From assembly GCA_965230375.1 (NCBI GenBank), contig CBDDKU010000022.1, positions 1 to 64,000 on the forward strand: a stretch of DNA of 64,000 nucleotides, read 5' to 3'. A program made the position numbers and the translations under genes. The stretch comes from CBDDKU01 sp965230375. GTDB taxonomy: Bacteria > Bacteroidota > Bacteroidia > Flavobacteriales_D > Cryomorphaceae. Positions 1 to 9,136 of the stretch are shown here, piece after piece; position 1 is the stretch's first letter; each line of letters opens with the position of its first letter. The notes beneath the pieces were generated by a model. It saw nothing but the letters and a program-made list of their open reading frames with translations, was not told the DNA's origin and made no database searches.

Positions 1-342
1 CTCGAATGGAAGCTCAATGTTCAGCCCAACGCTCACACCTCCGCCACGGTGCGCACCCTTATTTCCAGCTTCCATGATACCAGGTCCACCTCCGGTTATT
101 ACACCATACCCTTTCTGACTTAGCTCAAAAGCTATATTTTCTGCAGCGATGTACGCGGGGTGGTCGGGCTTGAAGCGGGCAGATCCGAATATGCTTACAC
201 AAGGAGGGATGCGCGACAGCTTTTCAAAACCTTCAACGAACTCAGACATGATCTTGAAAATGGCCCAACTATCATTCGTCTTAATTTCATTCCACGTTTT
301 CTCTTCAAAAGCGTGCTTTATTCTTTTCTCATTATCGCTCAT
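1..342 (-). CDS. LOG-family (TIGR00730) Rossmann-fold nucleotide phosphoribohydrolase, N-terminal part
   Basis: Only the first 114 codons lie inside the window; the gene runs off the left edge. The segment shows the N-terminal Rossmann part of the 'lysine decarboxylase-like' LOG family: VSIFGSARF, then GGGPGIMEAGNKGA. Family members cleave nucleoside 5'-monophosphates to base and ribose 5-phosphate (cytokinin activation in plants; often a nucleotide-salvage or housekeeping role in bacteria). The catalytic PGGxGTxxE motif would lie outside the window and cannot be checked. The ATG overlaps the stop of uvrA (ATGA), so the two genes are probably co-transcribed. Family assignment is firm; the physiological substrate is unknown. 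Confidence 0.85.
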   Translation of the reverse strand, partial: MSDNEKRIKHAFEEKTWNEIKTNDSWAIFKIMSEFVEGFEKLSRIPPCVSIFGSARFKPDHPAYIAAENIAFELSQKGYGVITGGGPGIMEAGNKGAHRGGGVSVGLNIELPFE

Positions 343-3162
343 TTCAATTGTTCTTTAATGTATTTGGCCGTGTACCCCACACCTTTTTTGGCAACTTGCT
401 CAGGTGTTCCTTTAGCTACAATATTACCACCGCCCTGGCCCCCTTCTGGTCCGATATCAATGATGTGATCAGCAACTTTTATAACATCCAAATTATGTTC
501 AACGACCAAGACCGTATTGCCGTTATCGACCAGTCTATTTAGTACTTCAATTAGGTGTTTAATATCTTCAAAGTGAAGCCCTGTTGTTGGCTCATCTAGA
601 ATGTAGAAGGTGCTTCCCGTTCCTTTCTTCGAGAGTTCAGCTGATAGCTTTATGCGTTGAGCTTCACCTCCCGAAAGGGTAGTGGACTGCTGTCCAAGGG
701 TAAGGTATCCCAGACCAACATCATTGAGCGTTTGGAGCTTTTGTTTGATTTTAGGGTGCTCTGAGAAAAATGAACAAGCGCGTTCAATCGTCATATCCAA
801 AACATCGCTCACAGAATTTCCGCGGTAGCGCACTTCTAAAGTTTCTCGGTTATAGCGCTTACCCTGACAAGTTTCACAGGCCACGTAGACATCGGGTAAA
901 AAATTCATTTCAATCGTCCTTAAGCCAGCACCTTTGCAGGTTTCGCAGCGCCCACCAGCCGTATTGAACGAAAATCGACCCGCTTTGTACCCTCTTATCT
1001 TTGCTTCGGGTAATTGCGCAAAGAGATTTCGAATATCTGTAAAAACCCCTGTATAGGTTGCTGGATTGCTCCTCGGCGTTCGCCCAATTGGCGATTGATC
1101 AATTTCAATGACTTTGTCGATGTGCTCCAAGCCAGTCGCTTTTTTGAAAGCTAGGGGTTGAGCCACTCCTTTGTACACATGGTTGTTCAGGATTGGATAG
1201 AGCGTCTGATTTATCAATGTTGATTTTCCACTTCCCGATACACCGGTAAACACAAATGAATTTCCCGAGGGGAAAGTCGACTTTTATATTTTTCAAGTTA
1301 TTTCCAGAAGCACCTGTAATCGTGAGTTTATCTCCTGTACCTTTTCTACGCGTCTCGGGCACTTCTATTCGATACTCTCCCGAAATGTATTTGGCAGTAA
1401 TCGAGTTTTTTGAGTCTAATTTCGACCCAATTCCCTGACTCACCAACTCTCCACCGTGAGCACCCGCTCCGGGACCTATGTCTAAAACTTCATCGGCAGC
1501 CAGGATCATGTCTTTGTCGTGTTCTACCACGATGACAGAATTACCTACATCGCGCAATTGTTTGAGCGATTCAATAAGCCTGTCGTTGTCTCGTTGGTGA
1601 AGCCCAATGCTTGGCTCATCAAGTATGTAGAGCACTCCGACCAGTTTGCTTCCAATTTGAGTCGCTAGCCTAATTCGCTGTGCTTCTCCACCAGAAAGTG
1701 TTTTAGCACTTCGATCTAAGGCGAGGTAGTCTAATCCAACGTCTCTGAGAAACCCGGACCGACTCTTAATTTCCTTCAAGATATCTTTAGCTATGACTTG
1801 TTTTCGCTTTGGGAGCTTGTCATTAATTCCATCTACCCAATTGTCGAAATCATCGATGCCAAGGTGAGCTGACTGGGCAATATTTAAGTCGAGTACTTTG
1901 AAGTAGAGAGCTTCTTTTCTCAGCCTCGTTCCTTCGCAAACAGGACAAGCCACTTCGCTCATAAAGCTTTGGGCCCACCGCTGAATAGGTTTTGATGCAT
2001 TTTCAGTGGCCTGACGTTTTATGAAATTTACGATCCCTTCAAACTGTACGCTATACTGATTTACTCCACTCTGACCACTAATCTTGAGCGTTTCATCGGT
2101 GCCTGTCATGAGCTTGTTGAGAAGGTCATCATCAATCTCACGAATGGGCGTGTTCAGTGTATGCCCATACTTTTCTAAAAGGGCTTCCACCTGATTGAAT
2201 ATCCAGTTGTTTTTGTAAGATCCCAGTGGTGTGATTCCACCTTTTCTGATGCTCTTCTTGGGGTCTGGGATGAGTTTATCGAGCTCTACCTCGCTGACCT
2301 TACCGATTCCATTACAGCGTTTGCAAACTCCATAGGGCGAGTTGAAAGAGAAAAGATTTGGTTCTGGCTCTGGGTAAGAAATACCCGTAGTTGGGCACAT
2401 CAGGTTTTTACTAAAATGAGTCGCTTCTTCGGTTTCGAAGTCTTGAATCAGCAGAGTTCCATTTCCCATATCAAGAGCCTGTCCGATGCTTTGCCTCAGC
2501 CGATCTATATCACCTGCACGCGCCACAACCCGATCAACAACTACCTCGATGTCGTGGATTTTATATCGATCGACTTTCATGTCGGGAACGATCTCCCGAA
2601 TGCTCCCATCAACTCTTACTCTTACAAAACCTTGCTTGGCTATTTGTTCGAAAAGCTCCCGGTAATGTCCCTTCCTTCCTTTGACTAGCGGTGCGAGTAT
2701 TGAAATACGTTTGTCGGTGTATTTTTCAAGAATCAAGTCGATAATTTGATCTTCGCTGTATTGAACCATGCGCTCTCCCGTTTCATAAGAGTAGGCATCA
2801 CCAATACGGGCAAACAGCAACCGCAGGAAATCGTAAATCTCTGTAATTGTTCCAACCGTTGACCGAGGGCTTTTGCTGATGGTTTTTTGCTCGATGCTTA
2901 TTACTGGACTCAGCCCCGTAATCTTGTCGACATCTGGCCTTTCCATATCGCCCATAAACTGTCGGGCGTAAGCAGAGAAGGTTTCCATATACCTTCTTTG
3001 TCCTTCAGCATAGATGGTGTCAAAGGCTAAGGATGACTTTCCGCTACCACTCAGACCCGTTATTACAACGAGCTTGTTTCGCGGGATGCGAACATCAATA
3101 TTTTTTAGGTTGTGAACCCGTGCACCATATACTTCAATCTCTTCTTTCCCTTCTACCTCCAA
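339..3162 (-). CDS. uvrA: Excinuclease ABC subunit A (UvrA), interrupted by a one-base frameshift
   Basis: Damage-sensing ATPase of nucleotide excision repair. The N-terminal 600-odd residues contain the first Walker A (TGLSGSGKS), SRSTVGT-type switch, an ABC signature (LSGGEAQRIRLA) and EPSIGLHQRD. The C-terminal part, in the other frame, contains the second Walker A (GVSGSGKSTL), two CxxC zinc knuckles (CETCKGAG, CETCQGKR), LSGGEAQRIKLS and EPTTGLH. The frames join near 1248-1250, just before the second Walker A, where the coding strand reads GTTTACC and homologues require GTTACC. Removing one T gives 940 residues, the normal UvrA length. Start is TTG at 3162, 12 bases after the upstream stop. 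Either an indel error or a real inactivating mutation. Confidence 0.93.
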
Positions 3163-3174
3163 TGGATTGTTCTA

Positions 3175-4182
3175 TTACTTGATTGAATCGGGTGCGGTTG
3201 AATCTGCCGGCGCATAGAGCTCGTAAGGAACCAGCCCAGAACCTTCGTCCATAGGCAATTTGATTTCATATTCCTTCCCTCTCGAATTAGTCAAGAACGA
3301 ATCGCGCAACCACGGATTCAGGGTTTTCAAAATCTTGTAATTCACTCCTTCGTCTAATGCGAACTCAGCAAAATTGTCAACTGATTCATCTAAGGTGATC
3401 ACTTTAGTTTCATATGGCGGATATAAATCCTGTGGGCGAAAGTGGAAACCGTATTGAGCTGGTTTGTTTAGAATTTCTTTGACTGCTAGGATTCTATATA
3501 GGTATCGACCTGTTTCTTCATTGAGCAAAAGATCGTAATAATTGTATACCTGCTGGCGATCTGTTTGTCTGTTCAGGCCGTTCATACCCATATTGTATGA
3601 TGCCGCTGCCATGGTCCATGAACCAAATTTTTCATAAGCTTCTTTGAGGTAGGTGCAAGCCGCTCGAGTCGATTTTTCGACGTGGTACCTTTCATCTACT
3701 TCGTTGTTGATTTCCAGGTCGTAATCTCGACCTGTACGCTTCATAATCTGCCAAAAGCCTGTCGCTCCAGCGGGTGAAACCACATTGGTGAGACCGCTTT
3801 CAATGACGGCGAGGTATTTAAAGTCCTCAGGAACTCCTTCTTCTTTTAAGATCTTTTCGATCTCCGGAAACCAGCGGTTCGCACGCTTATGAAAAAGCAG
3901 CGTTTGTGACTGCCAATATGTGTTCACCAACAGTTCGCGATCGAGCTTTTCTCTCACATCGAGAATTTCTAGGGGAACGCGCTCTTCTCCAAATGTCATT
4001 TGAGTAGGCGTATTCAGCGAGAATATGCGATAGTTTTCGTTGAAATATCGTTGATAAGAGAGATCGGCTCCTTGCTCATCAGATTTGAATGAAGTTCCGA
4101 GAACCCATCCGAACCCAATTGCCAACACGAGTAGGCCTGAGACGAAGGCAAATTTTATAGCGGGGGAGTTTTTTGATCTCAT
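3175..4182 (-). CDS. Membrane-anchored lytic transglycosylase (GH23, Slt/MltD type)
   Basis: 335 residues. An N-terminal membrane anchor or uncleaved signal (about residues 8-30) is followed by a periplasmic region and a GH23 domain with the catalytic glutamate in AVIESGLTN (about residues 125-133), then PAGATGFWQIM and AASYNMGMNGL, the classic three SLT motifs. It cleaves peptidoglycan between MurNAc and GlcNAc with formation of 1,6-anhydroMurNAc. No LysM repeats are visible; the roughly 90 residues after the catalytic domain form an uncharacterised C-terminal extension. It lies 12 bases upstream of uvrA and directly downstream of the WecA-like gene at 2-base spacing, so it belongs to the polysaccharide and envelope transcription unit. 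Confidence 0.9.
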   Translation of the reverse strand: MRSKNSPAIKFAFVSGLLVLAIGFGWVLGTSFKSDEQGADLSYQRYFNENYRIFSLNTPTQMTFGEERVPLEILDVREKLDRELLVNTYWQSQTLLFHKRANRWFPEIEKILKEEGVPEDFKYLAVIESGLTNVVSPAGATGFWQIMKRTGRDYDLEINNEVDERYHVEKSTRAACTYLKEAYEKFGSWTMAAASYNMGMNGLNRQTDRQQVYNYYDLLLNEETGRYLYRILAVKEILNKPAQYGFHFRPQDLYPPYETKVITLDESVDNFAEFALDEGVNYKILKTLNPWLRDSFLTNSRGKEYEIKLPMDEGSGLVPYELYAPADSTAPDSIK

Positions 4183-4183
4183 A

Positions 4184-5299
4184 TTATTGATTCACAATTT
4201 CTGGTTTTGAACGACTTTCCTGTGGTCTACGTTTTTTATTGTATTCAGTTACTCCGAATAGAAACAAAAATACGACCAAAAAATACGAAACGGTTAACCC
4301 AAAAGTGAAGTAATTGTTTGATTCTGAATAGAAAATTATCACGCTGTAAAAAAGGACCGATAGCCCTGACGTGACACAAAATGCGATGGCAACTTGCCTA
4401 TCGGAGAGCCCAATGTAAGACAGGTTGTGGGTGGTGTGATCACGTCCACCAACAAAAGGCGACTGGCCAACACGCAATCTGTTTATCGTTACCACGGTGG
4501 TATCGATAATAGGGAGAAGGTAGATGATTAGAAGAGTTGATATTCCCAGAAGTGGCGAAGAGATTTGCGAAAGCGGTTCGGCATTCCAACAGTATTTGAT
4601 ACCTACATAACCGAGAATAACTCCCAGAAATTGGCTCCCAGTATCACCCATGAAAATACTGCTCGGGTTCCAATTGTAAAACAAGAACCCAACTAGCGCA
4701 GATAAGACTCCCGTTAAGAGCAAAAAGTCGACATCCATGAAATTCCCATGGCCTCCCATATAAAGGAGGGCAGCAACCAAAACGAATGCTGAGACGGAAG
4801 TCGAAATACCATCCATGTTATCCAGCATGTTGATCGAGTTCATTATTCCAACAACCCAGGCAATTGTTAAAAACTGGTTGAAGAGAATGGATCCAGATGC
4901 ATCGATGGTTGTCCCCGAAAAGACAAGAATCAATCCACAGAGTACTTGAACTCCAAGTTTCAACAAAGGCCTCGTATTGTACGCATCATCGGTTAATCCC
5001 ATCAAAAAGCCAAGGGTCGCGGCGCACAACAACCCTAAGATGGCCGTGTTCTTGAATACTTCAATAGGGTCAAATACGATAGAATAAACACAGAGGCTTA
5101 TCAGAAAAATGATGTAAAAAGTCAAACCGCCAATGGCTGGTTTGGTCTCTGAACTCCAACGCACTACCATTCCAGGTTGATTTTTCGTTCCCAGAGTTTT
5201 GATAAAGCGAAGGAGAATGCTGTTGATGAGCAGCGCGAAGGCGGTCATCCCAAAAAAGAAGAAGAAAAAGAGTACTACAAGGCTTACTTGGTCTATCAT
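4184..5299 (-). CDS. wecA: WecA/TagO/MraY-family undecaprenyl-phosphate sugar-1-phosphate transferase
   Basis: 371-residue polytopic membrane protein with about 10-11 hydrophobic segments. Family signatures are plain: LTDDAYNTRPLLK (cytoplasmic Asp pair), NMLDNMDGIS, FMGDTGSQFLG and the loop VGGRDHTTHNL. It transfers a UDP-activated HexNAc-1-phosphate to undecaprenyl phosphate and so starts surface-polysaccharide repeat-unit synthesis. Missing MraY-specific sequence and the neighbours (rfbC, wzc, wza, glycosyltransferase) favour WecA over MraY. The last 25 residues are charged and cytoplasmic. The exact sugar nucleotide cannot be told from sequence. Confidence 0.9.
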   Translation of the reverse strand: MIDQVSLVVLFFFFFFGMTAFALLINSILLRFIKTLGTKNQPGMVVRWSSETKPAIGGLTFYIIFLISLCVYSIVFDPIEVFKNTAILGLLCAATLGFLMGLTDDAYNTRPLLKLGVQVLCGLILVFSGTTIDASGSILFNQFLTIAWVVGIMNSINMLDNMDGISTSVSAFVLVAALLYMGGHGNFMDVDFLLLTGVLSALVGFLFYNWNPSSIFMGDTGSQFLGVILGYVGIKYCWNAEPLSQISSPLLGISTLLIIYLLPIIDTTVVTINRLRVGQSPFVGGRDHTTHNLSYIGLSDRQVAIAFCVTSGLSVLFYSVIIFYSESNNYFTFGLTVSYFLVVFLFLFGVTEYNKKRRPQESRSKPEIVNQ

Positions 5300-5302
5300 A
5301 GT

Positions 5303-5851
5303 TTAGAACGGGGAGGTCAGGTTACCCCAAGATAAGCTGAATTTTTCATCCTTTTCAGAAAGAATAGGATCATTTATCCCCCAATCGATCTGAATATCTG
5401 GATCGTTCCACTTGAGAGCTCTTTCACTTTCCTTGTTGTAATACCCGGTACATTTATAGCAAAATATGGTATTGTCTTCCAGAACAGCAAACCCATGAGC
5501 GAATCCCGGAGGTACATAAAACTGGTGCTTATTTTCAGCCGACAATACCACAGATTGATACCGACCGAATGTAGGGGAGTCTTTTCGCAGATCAACGGCA
5601 ACATCCAAAACCGCTCCACTCACCACCCTGACGAGCTTTCCCTGCTCATAAGGTGGAATTTGAAAATGAAGACCACGAAGTACATTCTTGTCCGATTTTG
5701 ACTCGTTGTCTTGAACAAAATTTAGATCCAGGCCTGTCGCTTTTTTGAAACGCTCACTATTGAAGCTTTCAAAAAAATAACCTCTGTCGTCTTCAAATAC
5801 TGCCGGTTTAATCAGCAGTAAATCTTCAATTTCAAATCTCTCTATTGTCAT
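5303..5851 (-). CDS. rfbC: dTDP-4-dehydrorhamnose 3,5-epimerase (RfbC/RmlC)
   Basis: 182 residues, the usual size. Cupin-fold epimerase acting on dTDP-4-keto-6-deoxyglucose in dTDP-L-rhamnose synthesis. Diagnostic pieces are FFESFN near residue 27, NVLRGLHFQ (catalytic His about residue 62), VAVDLRKDSPTFG (Asp/Lys region) and FYVPPGFAHGF. rfbA, rfbB and rfbD are not in the window, so either they lie elsewhere or the product feeds another deoxysugar. The start codon overlaps the wzc stop (TAATG), which implies translational coupling. Confidence 0.93.
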   Translation of the reverse strand: MTIERFEIEDLLLIKPAVFEDDRGYFFESFNSERFKKATGLDLNFVQDNESKSDKNVLRGLHFQIPPYEQGKLVRVVSGAVLDVAVDLRKDSPTFGRYQSVVLSAENKHQFYVPPGFAHGFAVLEDNTIFCYKCTGYYNKESERALKWNDPDIQIDWGINDPILSEKDEKFSLSWGNLTSPF

Positions 5852-8307
5852 TAACTCTTAAATATCCGACTTAACCAGGATTCATTTGAGTCCTTTTTGT
5901 TATCGTCGTAGTAGCCGTAACCATAGCCATATCCATAACCATAGCCGTAGCCATATCCGTATCCATAGCTATATCCGTATTTGTTCCGATCCACATCTAC
6001 GCAGTTCAGTACAACGGATAGCTTGTGTAAGTCGTTTTCATTGATCAGTCGATCGACCATTTGCACATATTGCTTCTTCGAGAAGTCGGCTCTGAAAATA
6101 AATATCGGGTGATCGGCTTGTTTGATCATTTGGATACCATCTGTAACGAGCCCCACTGGTGGGTTGTCAATGATGATTACGTCGTATTTTTCCTTCAGCT
6201 CCACAAGCACATCTTGCATCCGCTTACTGATAATCAATTCCGCAGGGTTTGGTGGTATCGGTCCAGCTGTGATAAAATCCAGATTGTCGACGTTACTGTG
6301 CTGGATACAATCCTCGAGATTTGATTTACCGATCAAAACCGTACTCATTCCCTTCACATTGTCAACATCAAATCCAATGTGGATTTTAGGCTTCCGCATA
6401 TCGAGGTCAATTACGATAACCTTTTGACCGGAATATGAAATAATACCAGCCAGGTTGATCGTAACAAAGGTTTTTCCCTCACCAGATGTTGTCGAAGTAA
6501 TTGCCACCACCTTCGCATCTCCCTTTGTAGCGTGCCCCATGAATTGCAGATTCGTTCTCAAGCTTCTAAATGCTTCAGAAATCATCGACTTTGGACTCTT
6601 GTCGATAAGCAGCTGCGAAGTGGGTATATCCTTCTTGTACTTCGGAATCATTCCAAGTATTGAGATCGACGCATTGGATAGCTTCGTAATTTCACTTAGC
6701 GAGGTGATATTTGAGTGCAACAAGTACTTCACCAAAATGATAAGTAAACTGATCAACACCCCAGCCAGAATAGCTCCTGTTGTGATGAGATTTTTCTTGG
6801 GTGAAATGGGCTGGTTTGAGCTGATCGCTTGCTCGAGTATTCGATTCTCCGGCACGTATCCCGCCTGCGAAATTCGATATTGCGTCTTTTTTTCGAGTAG
6901 GAGGGTGTAGTATTTTTCGTTGATGTCAAACAGGCGCTTCAAGCGGGCAAATTCCAACTCTTTCTGCGGAAGCTCTCCAAAGCTGTTTTCATACTCAGCA
7001 ATTTTTTCTTCCAAGAATTTCTTCCGCGTATCGAGTTTGTCGAGAGCCGATCTCACCGACTCGATGATCAGATTTGTTTGTATTTCAATACTGTAGTCAA
7101 GTGCCTGGATACGCGTACTAGATTCTTTCAGGTCAAACTGTATGTCTTCTCTTTGAACGAGTAGATCTCTTAACTTATCGAGCATCGTCGCAATGGAGTT
7201 CTCGTATTTCGTTCCCATCAGGAGCGGGATCATGTTGTAGACATCCAAATCATCATCAGCATTGTCAATCGCTTCGAGCATTTGCTCAAGCATACTCTCT
7301 TCAAGTTCAACTTGAACAATCTCATCTTCGTATTGTCGGAAGTACTCGAAGAAAAGAGATGACAAGTTATCGAGGTTCGAAATTTTGTTTTCCTTCTTGT
7401 AATTGTTTAGCTGAAGCTCAGAGTCCCGCAAATTTCTGTACACCGTATCGAGCTGGCTATCGATAAATCGAAGGATACTGGTGGCACTTTGTTCTCTGTT
7501 TTCCAGATCGAACTTGATATACTCCACAGAATGCGCTTTCACAAAATCGCGCGCAATCCCCGGGTTGTTATCCTTCATGCTGATCTCAATAGTTTGAGCC
7601 GTATTGTTAAGGATTTTAACGCCCATTTGTCGGATGTACTTGCTGGCCAGCGTTCCCGGTCGGTTTAACTTGAAGAAAAATTCGATCTCTTCATTTTCAA
7701 CCCTATTAAAGTGGTTGGCATCTATAACCAGAAGCTTGTAGGTGAAATAGCGATTCGTAACAGTTCGACCGATTTTCTCCGTTTGACCAAGCTTCTGCCC
7801 TCGATACTCGAGATGGTAGGTATTGTTTGGCTCAAACCGCACATAGATCGGAGAATCCATGATCGTGGAGTCAGAGATTTGTGACATCTCAACGACAAAA
7901 GAACTGGCTGGGTAGCGTTGATCGATCAAGACTTCACCCTTCTCATAGTAGGTGATGTCTAGAGGTAGCTTCTTGACAACTCGTGTCATCAAGAGCTTCG
8001 ATTTCATTAGCTCAATCTCAGCAAGAAGCGAATTGTCTTCGTGCAACTGATTCACATTGAGCACTTGCTTCGCATTGTCACTGCTGCTCAACTGAATGAT
8101 GGTCTTCGCTTGGTATACTGGGGCAGAATATCTCAAGTAGATGTAGGCACCTGTCAAGGCGATAACCACCATGAGGATTATCAGGTAGATGTTCTTCCGC
8201 AGAATGTGAAGAAAAAGCCCGAGCTCAAACTCATTGCTGAAGTTTGTTAAACGCTCCCGATAACTCTCAAAATTGCTATTTAGATTGGATATATCCTCGT
8301 TGTACAT
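5851..8307 (-). CDS. wzc: Wzc-type polysaccharide co-polymerase / BY-kinase (autophosphorylating tyrosine kinase)
   Basis: 818 residues. First transmembrane segment at about residues 40-60, a Wzz-like periplasmic domain with long coiled-coil stretches (about 270-460), a second transmembrane segment after the PISPKKN motif (about 505-525), then a cytoplasmic BY-kinase domain: Walker A STTSGEGKT (about 605-613), Walker A' VIVIDLDMRKPK (about 630) and Walker B VIIIDNPP (about 712). The C-terminus is an extreme tyrosine cluster of alternating Tyr-Gly. BY-kinases control chain length and export of capsule or exopolysaccharide by cyclic autophosphorylation of this tail. It lies 6 bases downstream of the Wza-like gene, giving the usual Wza-Wzc export pair. 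Confidence 0.93.
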   Translation of the reverse strand: MYNEDISNLNSNFESYRERLTNFSNEFELGLFLHILRKNIYLIILMVVIALTGAYIYLRYSAPVYQAKTIIQLSSSDNAKQVLNVNQLHEDNSLLAEIELMKSKLLMTRVVKKLPLDITYYEKGEVLIDQRYPASSFVVEMSQISDSTIMDSPIYVRFEPNNTYHLEYRGQKLGQTEKIGRTVTNRYFTYKLLVIDANHFNRVENEEIEFFFKLNRPGTLASKYIRQMGVKILNNTAQTIEISMKDNNPGIARDFVKAHSVEYIKFDLENREQSATSILRFIDSQLDTVYRNLRDSELQLNNYKKENKISNLDNLSSLFFEYFRQYEDEIVQVELEESMLEQMLEAIDNADDDLDVYNMIPLLMGTKYENSIATMLDKLRDLLVQREDIQFDLKESSTRIQALDYSIEIQTNLIIESVRSALDKLDTRKKFLEEKIAEYENSFGELPQKELEFARLKRLFDINEKYYTLLLEKKTQYRISQAGYVPENRILEQAISSNQPISPKKNLITTGAILAGVLISLLIILVKYLLHSNITSLSEITKLSNASISILGMIPKYKKDIPTSQLLIDKSPKSMISEAFRSLRTNLQFMGHATKGDAKVVAITSTTSGEGKTFVTINLAGIISYSGQKVIVIDLDMRKPKIHIGFDVDNVKGMSTVLIGKSNLEDCIQHSNVDNLDFITAGPIPPNPAELIISKRMQDVLVELKEKYDVIIIDNPPVGLVTDGIQMIKQADHPIFIFRADFSKKQYVQMVDRLINENDLHKLSVVLNCVDVDRNKYGYSYGYGYGYGYGYGYGYGYGYYDDNKKDSNESWLSRIFKS
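5908..5979 (-). repeat. In-frame Tyr-Gly dipeptide repeat tract in the wzc tail
   Basis: 24 codons near the 3' end of wzc encode 13 tyrosines in a Tyr-Gly alternation, broken by one Ser and closed by Tyr-Tyr. Tyr codons mix TAT and TAC and Gly codons mix GGT, GGC and GGA, so the DNA is only imperfectly repetitive; this argues against very recent replication slippage and for maintained protein sequence. This is the phospho-acceptor tail of the kinase. Confidence 0.95.
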
Positions 8308-8313
8308 CCGCTC

Positions 8314-9093
8314 TTAGTTTTGAATAAGTGCAATTAAAAGGGCTGCTGTTGTGATCAGAGTAATAATTGGGGCAATTTCCCTTACAATTTCGCTAGCAAG
8401 AAGTGGCAAAGGCTCAACGTAAATAATGTCGTTGGGCTGAACGACCATGTCGGCTTCTTCTAGGCCTTCGATTGTTGATAGATCTATCAGATAGACATCT
8501 CTTTGGTTGGTTTCTTTATTGTACCTGATGAGCTTGATTTTACTCGCAATTCCGCGATCAGCGATACCTCCAGCCAGGGCAAGTGCCTCGAGAAGTGTCG
8601 TATTGGCATTCACCAGAGTGATGACTCTGGCTTCACCACCTGATCCAGGTGAAACAATTACTCGGTTATTGCTTACTTCGAGCTGAACAAAGGGCTCATT
8701 GTAGTATTGAGAGTATAGGTCTTCGAGCATGTACTCTGCGTCTCTGATACTGTATCCGGCTATTTTTATCCTTCCGAGAACGGGGAGCTTTACCGTACCA
8801 TCCTTGTCAACCAGGTAGGTGATCTGATTATTTGCACCCCGGTTCATGTTGTTGCTTCTATTGGTTCCAGTGAGCTGACCAGTTCCTATATTGTTCTCTA
8901 TCAACATATAGCCATTCCCAGTAAAGAAGTTGAGCTGCAGTAAGTTGTTAGGTGTAATCTTGGCTTCTGTTTCCAGCGTGTCGCTTAGCTCCGCATACTC
9001 GTAGTCTGTCGGAGTTTTAAACATGATATCTTTATTGATCGTACAGCTACCCAGAAAGAGTCCTAGAGCGAGCCAAAATAAGGTATTCCTCAT
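8314..9093 (-). CDS. wza: Wza-like polysaccharide export outer-membrane lipoprotein
   Basis: 259 residues. Signal peptide with lipobox LGSC (Cys17). A Poly_export domain follows (TPNNLLQLNFF, then YLVDKDGTVKLPVLGRIKIAGYS), then an SLBB-type ligand-binding domain (VIVSPGSGGEARVITL to PNDIIYVEPLP) and a C-terminal hydrophobic helix (about 240-257) that could be the membrane-spanning barrel helix. It would form the outer-membrane channel of a Wzx/Wzy-type capsule or EPS system. The gene lies directly upstream of wzc, with which it normally forms a trans-envelope complex. Confidence 0.92.
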   Translation of the reverse strand: MRNTLFWLALGLFLGSCTINKDIMFKTPTDYEYAELSDTLETEAKITPNNLLQLNFFTGNGYMLIENNIGTGQLTGTNRSNNMNRGANNQITYLVDKDGTVKLPVLGRIKIAGYSIRDAEYMLEDLYSQYYNEPFVQLEVSNNRVIVSPGSGGEARVITLVNANTTLLEALALAGGIADRGIASKIKLIRYNKETNQRDVYLIDLSTIEGLEEADMVVQPNDIIYVEPLPLLASEIVREIAPIITLITTAALLIALIQN

Positions 9094-9136
9094 TCGGTAT
9101 TCTTAACTTCTATTTCGGTAGTCGAAAGTATTAAAA

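Noticed and set aside
2416..2688. 90-codon plus-strand frame inside uvrA
   Set aside because: Antisense shadow of a well-supported gene; many similar shadows throughout the window were ignored.
5908..5979. CRISPR-like repeat
   Set aside because: The repetition is a codon-phased Tyr-Gly coding tract in wzc, with no unique spacers.
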